Assembly: GCA_965214055.1 (NCBI GenBank)
Contig: OZ243931.1
Location: 2,790,001 to 2,854,000 of the forward strand
DNA length: 64,000 nucleotides
Direction of reading: 5' to 3'
From: WTGA01 sp965214055
Lineage (GTDB): Bacteria > Pseudomonadota > Gammaproteobacteria > Arenicellales > Poriferihabitantaceae
Shown in pieces: positions 33,916 to 43,350 of this stretch (its first letter is position 1; each line of letters starts with the position of its first letter). The translations under genes were made by a program, and so were the position numbers. Under the pieces are notes generated by a model, which made no database searches, was not told the origin of the DNA, and saw nothing but the letters and a program-made list of their open reading frames with translations.

Positions 33916-35952
33916 TCAGAAAACAGGCGGCTCCCCCTGAAATTGATTTTTCCGAATCCGGTGAATGCGATCCCGGATGGATGCGGCAGCCTCAAATTCC
34001 AGGTTTTTCGCACAGGCATACATTTCCTTTTCAAGTTTTCTGAGCAATTTTCCCAGTGCTGCAGGAGAAAGCTCTCGATCATCCTCCAGTTCCCCGGCAA
34101 CTTGCCCCCATTGTTTGCCCGCAACCGCGGTCCGACTGGTAGGCGCAACACCATCAATAATCTCCTTCACCGGCTTGACAATGGATTTCGGTACGATCCG
34201 GTTCCGGGCGTTATACGCCTGCTGCTTGTTCCGGCGCCGGTTGGTTTCCTCCAACGCCTGCTGGATTGAATTCGTCTCCCGGTCCGCATAGAGAATAACC
34301 CGCCCGTTGACATGCCGTGCCGCCCGACCAATGGTCTGGATCAGGGAACGGGTAGAGCGCAGGAACCCTTCCTTGTCGGCATCCAGAATCGCCACCAGGG
34401 AAACTTCCGGAATATCCAGTCCTTCCCGTAGCAGGTTGATACCGATCAATACGTCAAACATCCCCTTTCGCAAGTCACGAATAATTTCAACGCGCTCGAT
34501 GGTGTCGATGTCAGAATGCAGGTAACGGACCCTCACTTCGTGTTCATGTAAATATTCGGTCAAATCTTCCGCCATTCGCTTTGTCAGTGTGGTGACCAGT
34601 ACGCGCTCATTGCGGGACGCCTGCCGGTTGATTTCGGACAGCAAATCGTCCACCTGTGTCTCCACGCCCCGGATCTCAACTTCCGGATCCAGCAAACCGG
34701 TTGGCCGGACGATCTGCTCAACCATATGGGGGACGCGTTCTTTTTCGTACGGCCCGGGGGTTGCCGAAACAAATATCGCCTGGGGTAGCAGATCTTCGAA
34801 TTCATCAAACCGCAATGGCCGGTTATCCAGTGCAGAAGGCAGGCGGAATCCATATTCCACGAGGGTTTCTTTCCTGGACCGGTCGCCACGATACATTGCC
34901 CCAAGCTGGGGGATGGTGGCATGGCTTTCATCGATAAACAGCAATGCATTGTCCGGCAGATAATCCATCAGCGTCGGCGGGGGCATTCCCGCTTCCCTGC
35001 CGGACAGATACCGGGAATAGTTCTCTATTCCATTGCAGTACCCCAATTCACGCATCATTTCGAGATCATAAAGGGTTCTTTGCTCCAGGCGCTGTGCTTC
35101 CAGCAGTTTACCCTGGTCCCGCAATATGCCCAGACGTTCGTGCAACTCATCCCGGATATCGTCGAGGAGGTTCAAAATGGTCTCACGGGCGGTGACATAG
35201 TGGCTTTTTGGATAGACGGTTACGCGATTGACGTGTTCTTCCACAGTGCCCGTCAAGGGGTCAAATCGGGATAGATTGTCCACCTCATCTCCAAACAACT
35301 CGATTCGAATGGCCAGCCGTTCTGATTCCGCAGGATAAATATCAATGACATCTCCCCGAACCCGGAATGTGCTTCTCCTGAGTTCCAGATCGTTGCGGAT
35401 ATACTGAAGTTCCGCCAACCGATGGAGGATTGCCCGCTGGTCAATTCGATCGCCTTTTTTAAGATGAAGGATCATACCGTGATAGGCAGCCGGATCTCCC
35501 AGGCCATAGATTGCCGATACCGTCCCGACAATAATGACATCGGGGCGCTCAAGCAGTGCCTTGGTCGCCGACAGGCGCATCTGATCAATGTGATCATTAA
35601 CCGAGGCATCTTTTTCTATGTAGGTATCTGAACTGGGCACATAGGCTTCCGGCTGATAATAGTCATAGTAGGAAACGAAGTACTCCACGGCATTGTCGGG
35701 GAAAAAATCCCGCATTTCCGAATAAAGCTGGGCAGCCAAAGTTTTATTGTGTGCCAGAACCAGCGTGGGTCGCCCGGTATTGGCAACAATATTGGCCATG
35801 GTAAAGGTTTTACCGGAACCGGTCACACCGAGCAAAGTCTGGAAGACTTCTCCATTTTTGAGACCGGTTGTCAGTTTCGTAATGGCTTCCGGCTGGTCTC
35901 CGGAAGGCGAAAAATCACTGACAAGGTGATATTGGGCGGTCTGTGGTCGCAA
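33916..35952 (-). CDS. uvrB: Excinuclease ABC subunit B
   Basis: A 678-residue UvrB, full length. Walker A is GVTGSGKTFTMA. The damage-probing beta-hairpin region is YYDYYQPEAYVPSSDTYIEKD, and the DESH helicase motif is present. The C-terminal UVR motif LRKLEKEMYACAKNLEFEAAASIRDRIH contacts UvrC. It verifies DNA lesions in nucleotide excision repair after UvrA loading. The frame starts with TTG (MRPQTAQYHL), and I see no better ATG. Confidence 0.97.
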   Translation of the reverse strand: MRPQTAQYHLVSDFSPSGDQPEAITKLTTGLKNGEVFQTLLGVTGSGKTFTMANIVANTGRPTLVLAHNKTLAAQLYSEMRDFFPDNAVEYFVSYYDYYQPEAYVPSSDTYIEKDASVNDHIDQMRLSATKALLERPDVIIVGTVSAIYGLGDPAAYHGMILHLKKGDRIDQRAILHRLAELQYIRNDLELRRSTFRVRGDVIDIYPAESERLAIRIELFGDEVDNLSRFDPLTGTVEEHVNRVTVYPKSHYVTARETILNLLDDIRDELHERLGILRDQGKLLEAQRLEQRTLYDLEMMRELGYCNGIENYSRYLSGREAGMPPPTLMDYLPDNALLFIDESHATIPQLGAMYRGDRSRKETLVEYGFRLPSALDNRPLRFDEFEDLLPQAIFVSATPGPYEKERVPHMVEQIVRPTGLLDPEVEIRGVETQVDDLLSEINRQASRNERVLVTTLTKRMAEDLTEYLHEHEVRVRYLHSDIDTIERVEIIRDLRKGMFDVLIGINLLREGLDIPEVSLVAILDADKEGFLRSTRSLIQTIGRAARHVNGRVILYADRETNSIQQALEETNRRRNKQQAYNARNRIVPKSIVKPVKEIIDGVAPTSRTAVAGKQWGQVAGELEDDRELSPAALGKLLRKLEKEMYACAKNLEFEAAASIRDRIHRIRKNQFQGEPPVF

Positions 35953-36225
35953 TAGCTTCTAACTCAGGTGGAACGCAAACAGTAAAACAGGGCTTTTATC
36001 ACAGCTGGTCAATTTGTCATAGATACCGGGGAATGACAAATGGAAATTTTCGCCCTGTAAACGCTATAATCGGTAGCGATGGATTTCTGCAGCGGACTGT
36101 CCCCATCCGGTCCCGGTGCGTCCCCGGTACAATGAATGGGGACAATACCGCATTGCGGGGACATTCGTGTAGAAATCCCTTGACCAAACGGCGTGGTGGA
36201 ATTAGTATCGCCTCGCTTCCATTAT

Positions 36226-36301
36226 TCCCCGGTAGCTCAGTTGGTAGAGCAGGTGGCTGTTAACCACCCTGTCGGCAGTTCGAGTCTGTCCCGGGGAGCC
36301 A
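36226..36301 (+). tRNA. tRNA-Asn (anticodon GTT)
   Basis: A 76-nt tRNA. Acceptor TCCCCGG pairs with CCGGGGA. The anticodon stem GGTGG/CCACC holds the loop CTGTTAA, with anticodon GTT at 36259-36261. The T loop is AGTTCGAGTCT, and CCA is encoded. It stands alone between uvrB and truB. Confidence 0.96.
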
Positions 36302-36346
36302 AATTTTCGACTGCGCTCGGTTGCGCCCCGATCGTGAGTCCGAAGT

Positions 36347-36368
36347 CCCGAAGGGCGACCCCTTCGGG
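36347..36368 (+). terminator. Hairpin downstream of tRNA-Asn
   Basis: CCCGAAGGG and CCCTTCGGG form a perfect 9-bp stem with a 4-base loop, 46 bases after the tRNA. A run of T follows about 18 bases later (36387-36392) rather than immediately, so it may be a processing or Rho-associated 3' end rather than a classical intrinsic terminator. Confidence 0.4.
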
Positions 36369-36483
36369 GCCTCTGCGGCTCCAGCGTTTTTTCAAGTCGT
36401 CCGCCCTCTTCCGAATGCCTCCGGATTACCGGGCGCGCGCATTCAACCGCACCGCCCTTGTAATCAGGGAGTTCTCAGAAAAA

Positions 36484-37407
36484 TCACGCGCTCAATTCAG
36501 GCTGGAGAAACAGTCGTTTGGGGGCCATCATCCCGGCCGCATTGATTTCACCAAGACCGATAAACCGGTCGCCTGGCGCATACAGGCGGGCAAGACCGGA
36601 TGGGGGGGGATTGGAAATCCTCACCGCCTGGCCCTGGCAAAACCGATGCACAGTATCCTCCGGCAAATCAATTTTCGGTAAATGCGGCAATGCCTGGTCC
36701 GGAGGGATCAGCCGCTTGCGACGGATATCGCCGGTATTCAGCGCTTCAAGCTGTTCAAGTGAAACACTTTGACTGAGATTGAATGGACCCACCCGTGTCC
36801 TTCGCAAAAAAATCACATGTGCTCCACAACCCAGGGCATCCCCCAGATCAATGGCCAGACTGCGCACATAAAACCCTTTGGAGCATGTCAGGGAAACATG
36901 AAGCCTGTCATCCACGAATTCAGACACCACCAGGGAATAAATGTGCACTTTGCGCGGCATGCGCTCCGTTTCAATCCCTTTTCGCGCCAATTTGTACAGG
37001 GGTTGGCCCTGTTGCTTGACCGCGGAAAACATGGGCGGAACCTGCAGGATTTCGCCCTGGTACTGTTTCAGGCACTCCTCGATCTGTGATTCGGATATTC
37101 GTCTGTTCGATCGGCTGATAATCCGACCGTCCGCATCGCCACTGTCGGTTTTTGTGCCAAGCTGGAAAATGGCTTCATATGATTTGTCCGAATCCAGAAA
37201 CATCCCTGCGGTTTTGGTGGCCTGCCCAAAACAAAGTGGAAGCAAACCGCTGGCCATCGGGTCCAGGCTCCCCGTGTGCCCGGCCTTGTTCGCATTCAGC
37301 AATCGCCGGCAGACCTGCAACGCCCTGTTCGATGAGATCCCTGTGGGTTTGTCGAGCAACAGTATTCCATCAATATCCAGTCCTTTTGAATGTCTACGTC
37401 GTGGCAT
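36484..37407 (-). CDS. truB: tRNA pseudouridine-55 synthase TruB
   Basis: A 307-residue TruB that makes pseudouridine 55 in the T loop of tRNAs. The catalytic aspartate is D49 in GHTGSLDPMASGLLPL, and the thumb and C-terminal PUA-like parts are present. The start overlaps the rbfA stop by ATGA. It is the last gene seen of the rimP-nusA-infB-rbfA-truB operon; rpsO and pnp, which often follow, are not here. Confidence 0.95.
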   Translation of the reverse strand: MPRRRHSKGLDIDGILLLDKPTGISSNRALQVCRRLLNANKAGHTGSLDPMASGLLPLCFGQATKTAGMFLDSDKSYEAIFQLGTKTDSGDADGRIISRSNRRISESQIEECLKQYQGEILQVPPMFSAVKQQGQPLYKLARKGIETERMPRKVHIYSLVVSEFVDDRLHVSLTCSKGFYVRSLAIDLGDALGCGAHVIFLRRTRVGPFNLSQSVSLEQLEALNTGDIRRKRLIPPDQALPHLPKIDLPEDTVHRFCQGQAVRISNPPPSGLARLYAPGDRFIGLGEINAAGMMAPKRLFLQPELSA

Positions 37408-37763
37408 CAGTGATTCAGGTTTTCAATTAACCGGGTCATTTTGATCCCCCGCTGAATACTGGTGTCATACCGAAACCGCAATGCCGGGGTTACCCGCATA
37501 TCCAGATTTTGACTTAGCAGGTACCGGAGATAACCGGATGATTTATTCATCAACCGTTCGGTTTTCTCCGAATCAATGGCGGAATCCAGGCGGGAAATAT
37601 AAATGGTTGCCTGCTTCAAATCCCGGGATACCGTAACAGCGGTGACCGTCACCGTGTTGATACGGGTATCATTGAGTTCCCGGGCAATCAGAATGGCCAC
37701 TTCCCTTTTTACCAGCTCGGCAACCCGTTGGGTTCGGTCGATGTCGTCCATTTCCATCCTCAT
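37407..37763 (-). CDS. rbfA: Ribosome-binding factor A
   Basis: A 118-residue RbfA with the KH-like fold (RVAELVKREVAILIARELND, then VTVTAVTVSRDLKQATIYIS). It matures the 16S rRNA 5' end in the 30S subunit and supports cold adaptation. It lies between infB and truB, as in most gammaproteobacteria. Confidence 0.95.
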   Translation of the reverse strand: MRMEMDDIDRTQRVAELVKREVAILIARELNDTRINTVTVTAVTVSRDLKQATIYISRLDSAIDSEKTERLMNKSSGYLRYLLSQNLDMRVTPALRFRYDTSIQRGIKMTRLIENLNH

Positions 37764-37831
37764 GCAGGGTTATGCCGGAATCGTATCCCGAAAACACATG
37801 GTAATCTGAAGGGGTAGCGAGGTCTCGGTCT

Positions 37832-40387
37832 TTACAGTTCCTGGGTAGACTGCACCACCTCAAACACCTCGATCTGATCCCCGACCCGGATGTCGTTGTA
37901 GTCCCGGATTCCTATCCCGCATTCATACCCGTTCTTGACTTCACTCACATCCTCCCTGAACCTGCGCAGCGAATCGATCGCCCCTTCAAAAATGACGATA
38001 TTGTCCCGCAGTATCCGTACCGGAAGGTTGCGTTTGACTATGCCTTCGGTGACATAACATCCCGCGACTGCGCCGATTTTTCGTGCACGAAAGATATCGC
38101 GAACTTCCACCAGACCGACATGCGCTTCCTTTGAAACCGGAGACAGCAGGCCCGAAACCACCGCCTTGACCGAATCCACAACATTGTAGATCACGCTGTG
38201 GTAGTAAACACTGACTCCTTCCGATTCAATCATTTTCCTTGCTGTAGCGTCTGCCCGGACATTAAATCCGATAATAATCGCCCCGGACGCCAGGACCAGG
38301 TTGACATCGGACTCATTGATTCCCCCAACCATTCCATGAATGACATTCACCTTGACTTCATCCACAGACAGTTTTTCCAGCGAATCCTTCAGTGCTTCCA
38401 CCGAACCCTGCACATCGGCTTTAATCAACACATTCAGCGTGGTGACTTCACCTTCATTCATGCGGTTGAACATGCTTTCCAGCTTCACTTTCTGCTGTTG
38501 AGCCAGTTTTACCTCCTTGGACTTGCCCTGACGATGCAGCGCGACTTCCCGGGCTTTTCGTTCATCGGTGACCACGACAAAATCATCCCCGGCAATGGGA
38601 ACACCGGTCAATCCCTGAATTTCCACCGGGGTCGAGGGACCCGACTGCTTCACCTTGTTCCCGCTGTCATCCATCAGGACCCGAACCCGGCCCGTTTCCT
38701 TGCCAGCAAGAATGCTGTCTCCCCGATTCAAAATGCCCTGTTGTACGAGGACGGTCGCGATCGGTCCCTTGCCCCTATCCAGCCGGGCTTCTATGACGAT
38801 GCCGGTCGCGGACCCGGAAGACCGGGCCTTTAAATCCGCGATTTCCGCCTGCAGCAGCACCGACTCCAGCAAGGCGTCCACCCCCTCGCCGGTGATGGCA
38901 GAAACCGGATTCATCAGCACATCGCCACCCCATTCTTCCGGAATGATCCCGTGATTAGAGAGTTCCTGTTTCACCCTTTCGGGGTCTGCTTCTTCCTTGT
39001 CTATTTTATTGATGGCAACAATCATGGGAACATCCGCGGCTTTTGCATGGTTGATGGCTTCAATCGTCTGGGGCTTGACGCCATCATCCGCCGCCACCAC
39101 CAGGATTACAAAATCTGTTGCTTTCGTCCCCCGGGCCCGCATGGAAGAAAAAGCCTCATGTCCAGGTGTATCCAGGAAACAGATCCGATGATCGTTCACG
39201 GACACCTGATAGGCACCAATGTGTTGTGTAATGCCTCCTGCTTCGCCCGCGGTCACCTTCGTTTTTCGAAGATAATCCAGCAAAGAGGTTTTTCCGTGGT
39301 CCACATGTCCCATAATCGTCACCACGGGAGGCCTTTGTTTTTCCTCCCCGCTTTCACTGTCTTCGGTCAACAGGGCTTCCAGGTCATCGGCTTTGGAAAT
39401 TTTTGGAATATGCCCCATTTCCTCTACCAGCAATACTGCAAAATCCTGGTCAAGCACCTGGTTGATGGTCAGCATGAATCCTTTGGTCATCATGGCCTTG
39501 ATGACTTCGCTTGCCTTGATGGACATGGCATGGGCCAGTTCGCCCACGGTAATGGTTTCGTTGATGATGACTTCGCGGACATCGGGTTCGGTGGGTTGCT
39601 GGAATGCATGCTGGCCTTCCAGTACCGATGAAATCCGGGGGGTCTTCCCGAGATGATGACGACGCTTTCTGGTATTGCGACGCTTGGTCGCATGCAGTTC
39701 CTTGCGCCCGGTTTTACCCCGGTTTCCCGGGCGATTACCTTTCTTTCCCTTTTTCGGTCTTTCGTCTGCCGGAGGTGCTACCGTCTCCGGTACCTGAGTC
39801 CGGTCGGCGCCCTTGTGCTCTGTACCCCTTGCCGCATCCGAAACGGGGGCATCTTGACCCGCCTCCGTGGCGGCGGTTTCGTCCTTGATATCGGTTTGTT
39901 CCCTTGTTTTCGAATCCTTTTCCGCCTGGGCTCTCTCCAACTCCTCCAAATTCCTTTTCTCTTCTTCCCGTTTCGCCTGCTCTTCGGCTTCTCTTGCCTT
40001 TTGCGCCTCTTCCTCAAGCCGTTTTCTTTCGGCTTCAACCCGAGCTTCCCTTTCCGCGATTTTCCTCTGCTCCTCTTCGATGGAACGGCGTGGAACGAAA
40101 GTGCGGCGTTTTCTTCTCTCCACGGGCACCACTTTCGCAGCACCGGTACGACTGGTCAGATTAATGTGGTCGGTGGTCTTTTGTGTCTTTGAAAATCCTC
40201 CGGGTCTGGGGGTTTCTCCCAATTTTCCACTCCTTGCCAGAAATTTCGAGTATTTGATTTTCTCATTGCCTTCCAGCAAATCGTCCTTTCCCTTGCCACA
40301 GATGCCGGCCTGTTCCAGCCGTTCAAGCAGCGTATCGACACTGACACCGATTTGCTTCGCGAAATTATCTACAGTGACTTGAGACAT
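37832..40387 (-). CDS. infB: Translation initiation factor IF-2
   Basis: An 851-residue IF-2. The N-terminal IF2_N domain (about 1-50) is followed by a highly charged coiled segment (about 95-170, Glu/Arg/Ala-rich). The GTPase domain has GHVDHGKTSLLDYLRK, DTPGHEAF and NKID, then domains II-IV, which bind fMet-tRNA. It recruits initiator tRNA, whose gene heads this same cluster. Confidence 0.97.
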   Translation of the reverse strand: MSQVTVDNFAKQIGVSVDTLLERLEQAGICGKGKDDLLEGNEKIKYSKFLARSGKLGETPRPGGFSKTQKTTDHINLTSRTGAAKVVPVERRKRRTFVPRRSIEEEQRKIAEREARVEAERKRLEEEAQKAREAEEQAKREEEKRNLEELERAQAEKDSKTREQTDIKDETAATEAGQDAPVSDAARGTEHKGADRTQVPETVAPPADERPKKGKKGNRPGNRGKTGRKELHATKRRNTRKRRHHLGKTPRISSVLEGQHAFQQPTEPDVREVIINETITVGELAHAMSIKASEVIKAMMTKGFMLTINQVLDQDFAVLLVEEMGHIPKISKADDLEALLTEDSESGEEKQRPPVVTIMGHVDHGKTSLLDYLRKTKVTAGEAGGITQHIGAYQVSVNDHRICFLDTPGHEAFSSMRARGTKATDFVILVVAADDGVKPQTIEAINHAKAADVPMIVAINKIDKEEADPERVKQELSNHGIIPEEWGGDVLMNPVSAITGEGVDALLESVLLQAEIADLKARSSGSATGIVIEARLDRGKGPIATVLVQQGILNRGDSILAGKETGRVRVLMDDSGNKVKQSGPSTPVEIQGLTGVPIAGDDFVVVTDERKAREVALHRQGKSKEVKLAQQQKVKLESMFNRMNEGEVTTLNVLIKADVQGSVEALKDSLEKLSVDEVKVNVIHGMVGGINESDVNLVLASGAIIIGFNVRADATARKMIESEGVSVYYHSVIYNVVDSVKAVVSGLLSPVSKEAHVGLVEVRDIFRARKIGAVAGCYVTEGIVKRNLPVRILRDNIVIFEGAIDSLRRFREDVSEVKNGYECGIGIRDYNDIRVGDQIEVFEVVQSTQEL

Positions 40388-40407
40388 GTATGGGCCTTAT
40401 ATCTGGG

Positions 40408-41913
40408 TTAATGGGAGCTATTGTACGCGTTGTTGTCAAACATCGGGGCTCGTGCGGTCATAATCAATGCACTGGCCCGTTCAACGCTCATCTCAACGAT
40501 ATCCAACACTTCATCCACCGAACAATCCGCCAGCCCCTGCATGGTTCTCACCCCACCTCCTGCCAGCATTTTTGCCGTTTCCTCGTCCATTCCTTCCATG
40601 TCAAGCAAATCTTCGGCGGGACGCATCTTTTCCTGCTCCCTGATCCTGGCCGTCCACAGGTTGTCGTCCGCCCGATATCGAAGTTCATCCACCAGGGTTT
40701 CATCGAATTCTTCAATATCGAGGAGTTCCTGCTTGGGAACATAGGCGATTTCTTCCAGACTGCTGAACCCTTCCTGGGCCAGGATGGTAGCGATATTTTC
40801 ATCGATATCCAGGGATTTCATGAATTTTTCAACCAGCACCTGCAGTTCCGCATCCTGTTTTTCCAACGCTTCCTTGTCTGTCATCAAATTGAGTTCCCAC
40901 CCGGTCAACTCAGAGGCGAGACGAACATTCTGCCCGCCCCGTCCAATTGCCCTCGACAGGTTTTCCTCGGTGACAACGACATCCATGGATTGGCTCTCTT
41001 CATCCAGATAAATGGATTCGACTTCTGCCGGGGACAGGGCCTGAATCACAAACTCGGCGATGTTGGTCGACCAGACGATGATATCGATCCGCTCCCCGGC
41101 AATTTCATTGGAGACACTTTGCACCCGGGAACCACGAATCCCGACACAGGCTCCCACCGGGTCCACATTCGTGTCATTGGTGCGCACCGAAATTTTTGCA
41201 CGGGACCCCGGGTCCCTGGCTGCTCCCAGGATTTCAATGATTCCTTCTCCCGCCTCCGGGACTTCCAGCTTGAACAGCGCGATCAGGAACTCTGAGGACA
41301 GCCGGGTCAAAATCAACTGCGGGCCCCGGGCCTCCAGATCGATTTCCCGTAACAATGCACGAATACGATCTCCCGGGCGCAACCCTTCCCTTGGAATCAT
41401 ACCGCTTTTGGGAAGCAGCGCATCCGCATCGCCCAGGTCAATAATGGCATTTCCATGATCCAGTCGTTTCACCGTACCGGAAATCAAGGTGCCAAACTTG
41501 TCCTTGTAACGTTCTGCAATCTGGTGGCGTTCCGCTTCCCTGACTTTTTGCATGATCACCTGTTTCGCCGCCTGGGCAGCAATACGGCCAAACTCCACAG
41601 GATCCATGGGTTCTTCGATCTGGTCTTCTACATTCAATTCCGGGTCGCTTTCCCGGGCTTCGGACAATGGAATCTGCCGATCCGGAAACTCCAGCTCACC
41701 TTCGTCATCAACGACTTCCCATACCCGAAATGTGTCATAGTCTCCGGTTTCACGGTGTATGCTTACTCTCGCATCAATATCCTCGAGATGCCTTTTCTTT
41801 GTCGCGGTTGCCAGCGCAGCCTCGATGGCATTGAATATAATTTCCTTGTCAAGACCTTTTTCCCGGGAAACCACCTCCGCCATCAATAAGATCTCGTTAT
41901 TTGAAATCGCCAT
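40408..41913 (-). CDS. nusA: Transcription termination/antitermination factor NusA
   Basis: A 501-residue NusA with an N-terminal RNA polymerase-binding domain, an S1 domain (about 135-200), two KH domains (around GSRVQSVSNEIAGERIDIIVW and IGRGGQNVRLASELTGW), and two C-terminal acidic repeats, the gammaproteobacterial form. The ATG at 41913 (MAISNNEILLMAEVV) matches the family start better than the longer frame. Confidence 0.97.
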   Translation of the reverse strand: MAISNNEILLMAEVVSREKGLDKEIIFNAIEAALATATKKRHLEDIDARVSIHRETGDYDTFRVWEVVDDEGELEFPDRQIPLSEARESDPELNVEDQIEEPMDPVEFGRIAAQAAKQVIMQKVREAERHQIAERYKDKFGTLISGTVKRLDHGNAIIDLGDADALLPKSGMIPREGLRPGDRIRALLREIDLEARGPQLILTRLSSEFLIALFKLEVPEAGEGIIEILGAARDPGSRAKISVRTNDTNVDPVGACVGIRGSRVQSVSNEIAGERIDIIVWSTNIAEFVIQALSPAEVESIYLDEESQSMDVVVTEENLSRAIGRGGQNVRLASELTGWELNLMTDKEALEKQDAELQVLVEKFMKSLDIDENIATILAQEGFSSLEEIAYVPKQELLDIEEFDETLVDELRYRADDNLWTARIREQEKMRPAEDLLDMEGMDEETAKMLAGGGVRTMQGLADCSVDEVLDIVEMSVERASALIMTARAPMFDNNAYNSSH

Positions 41914-41948
41914 ATTTCTACCGACACTCAATAAATGTTCAAGTTTGT

Positions 41949-42401
41949 TTAAAATACCGGGTCCAGCCGTGCCGACTCGATATCCTTATAGGGCAGATCA
42001 TAACTTTCCCCATCAACATGAAGAACCACGGCATCTTCCCCGGCTTCAACCATCTCCCCGGTAAACCTCCTTCTTCCCAGGATATGTATCGACGTCACGA
42101 TTTTTGCCTTGTTGCCAATAAACTGCTGAAAGTGGCTCGGTTTTACCAATGGCCGGTCAAGACCCGGCGAAGAAACTTCAAGCAAATAGGCTGAACTCAA
42201 TGGGTCCTCGACATCCAGCACCATGCTTAGCTGTCGACTTACCTGTTCACAGTCATCGACCTGAATACCACCCGGCGCATCGATGTAAATGCGCAAAATC
42301 CGGTCCTTGCCCTGATGCCCAAATTCGATGTGCAGCAGTTCATACCCCATGCGATCCACCGTAGGTTCCAGAAGGTCTGCCAGCTCTGTTCTATTCAGCA
42401 T
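41949..42401 (-). CDS. rimP: Ribosome maturation factor RimP
   Basis: A 150-residue RimP with the LEPTVDRMGYELLHIEFG opening, the RIYIDAPGGIQVDDCEQVSRQLS motif and SSPGLDRPL. It is needed for 30S assembly. I chose the ATG at 42401 over an upstream extension because the extension crosses the terminator hairpin. It is the first protein gene of the operon. Confidence 0.95.
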   Translation of the reverse strand: MLNRTELADLLEPTVDRMGYELLHIEFGHQGKDRILRIYIDAPGGIQVDDCEQVSRQLSMVLDVEDPLSSAYLLEVSSPGLDRPLVKPSHFQQFIGNKAKIVTSIHILGRRRFTGEMVEAGEDAVVLHVDGESYDLPYKDIESARLDPVF

Positions 42402-42429
42402 CAATGATCCTGCCAAGGTAAAATTGCAC

Positions 42430-42450
42430 AAAAAATGGGCCAAAGGCCCA
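42430..42450 (-). terminator. Intrinsic terminator/attenuator ahead of rimP
   Basis: On the minus strand TGGGCC, a 3-base loop and GGCCCA form a perfect 6-bp stem followed by six T. It lies between tRNA-fMet and rimP, about 30 bp before the rimP start. It could end the tRNA transcript with partial read-through into the operon, as at metY-rimP in E. coli. Confidence 0.75.
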
Positions 42451-43130
42451 CTTAAATTCTCAAAACCAACTCCGTCCCAAATACAAAACCCCGCGGACTG
42501 CGGGGATCAACATGCGTCCGGTCAGGGACCACCCGGAACGACTTTTCAGCCACTTCAGTGCTGGCGACTGCCGCCCTGACCAGGGTAAACCATCTGCCTG
42601 AACAGGCCTTCCACCCCGGGAAAGTGCCCGCGTCTTGCGGGGCGAGAAGTATACCCGAAAAACGCCCTGCCCTTCAATCAGTAATTCCCCGGAAATAATG
42701 TCAGCCCAGTGGCGGCAAGATACCGGTTTTTCCGAGATCGGTTTTCCAGAGCAATCCGCACCTGCGCCTTCAGGGGTATTGCAGGAAAACCCCTGGGCCG
42801 GGTGTGCGAGAAAGAATCCCCCGGAACCAGCCCCGGGCCACGGAACCCGTCGGGGAGACCGGACAACGGCATGGGCGAATACCTGGAAGCAATAGGGATG
42901 CACCACGATCGAAGGACTGGAGGCTGTTGGTAAACGCACGCTTTGAGGTGGACGCGTGAGTATGCCACGGATGACATCAGGCAGTAGCGGGAACGGGCAC
43001 CATAGAGTGGGGACTTCCAGGTCGAACAGAGCCTGATCATCAGTCAGATCCTTCGCGTTCCCACGACTTCTATTTTCACTCGAGTGATCCGGCATTACCA
43101 GATTTCATCGGATGTATAGGGCAGGGAAAA
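42451..43130. other. Long leader between tRNA-fMet and rimP
   Basis: About 680 bp. A 211-codon minus-strand frame spans 42460-43095, but its composition (Pro, Arg, Ser, Gly rich), lack of recognisable motifs and lack of ribosome site make it doubtful. No second tRNA is present. It may be untranslated leader or decayed DNA. Confidence 0.45.
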
Positions 43131-43207
<77 letters not shown>

Positions 43208-43350
43208 ACAGGGACATGGAGTCTACCCCATTTGTAAATCGTGATACAACCCGATTGTTGACGAATCGGAAAATCGAAAACCTGGATTTGAATCCAGAAG
43301 AACCCCCCTACCCCATTCCGTTCCCCGGGACCTGCCAAGTGGCTTCCCGG

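Noticed and set aside
36193..36681. 162-codon frame across tRNA-Asn
   Set aside because: It reads through the tRNA gene and into the antisense of truB.
42460..43095. 211-codon minus-strand frame between tRNA-fMet and rimP
   Set aside because: No motif, poor residue composition, no ribosome site. Kept only as a note in the leader entry.
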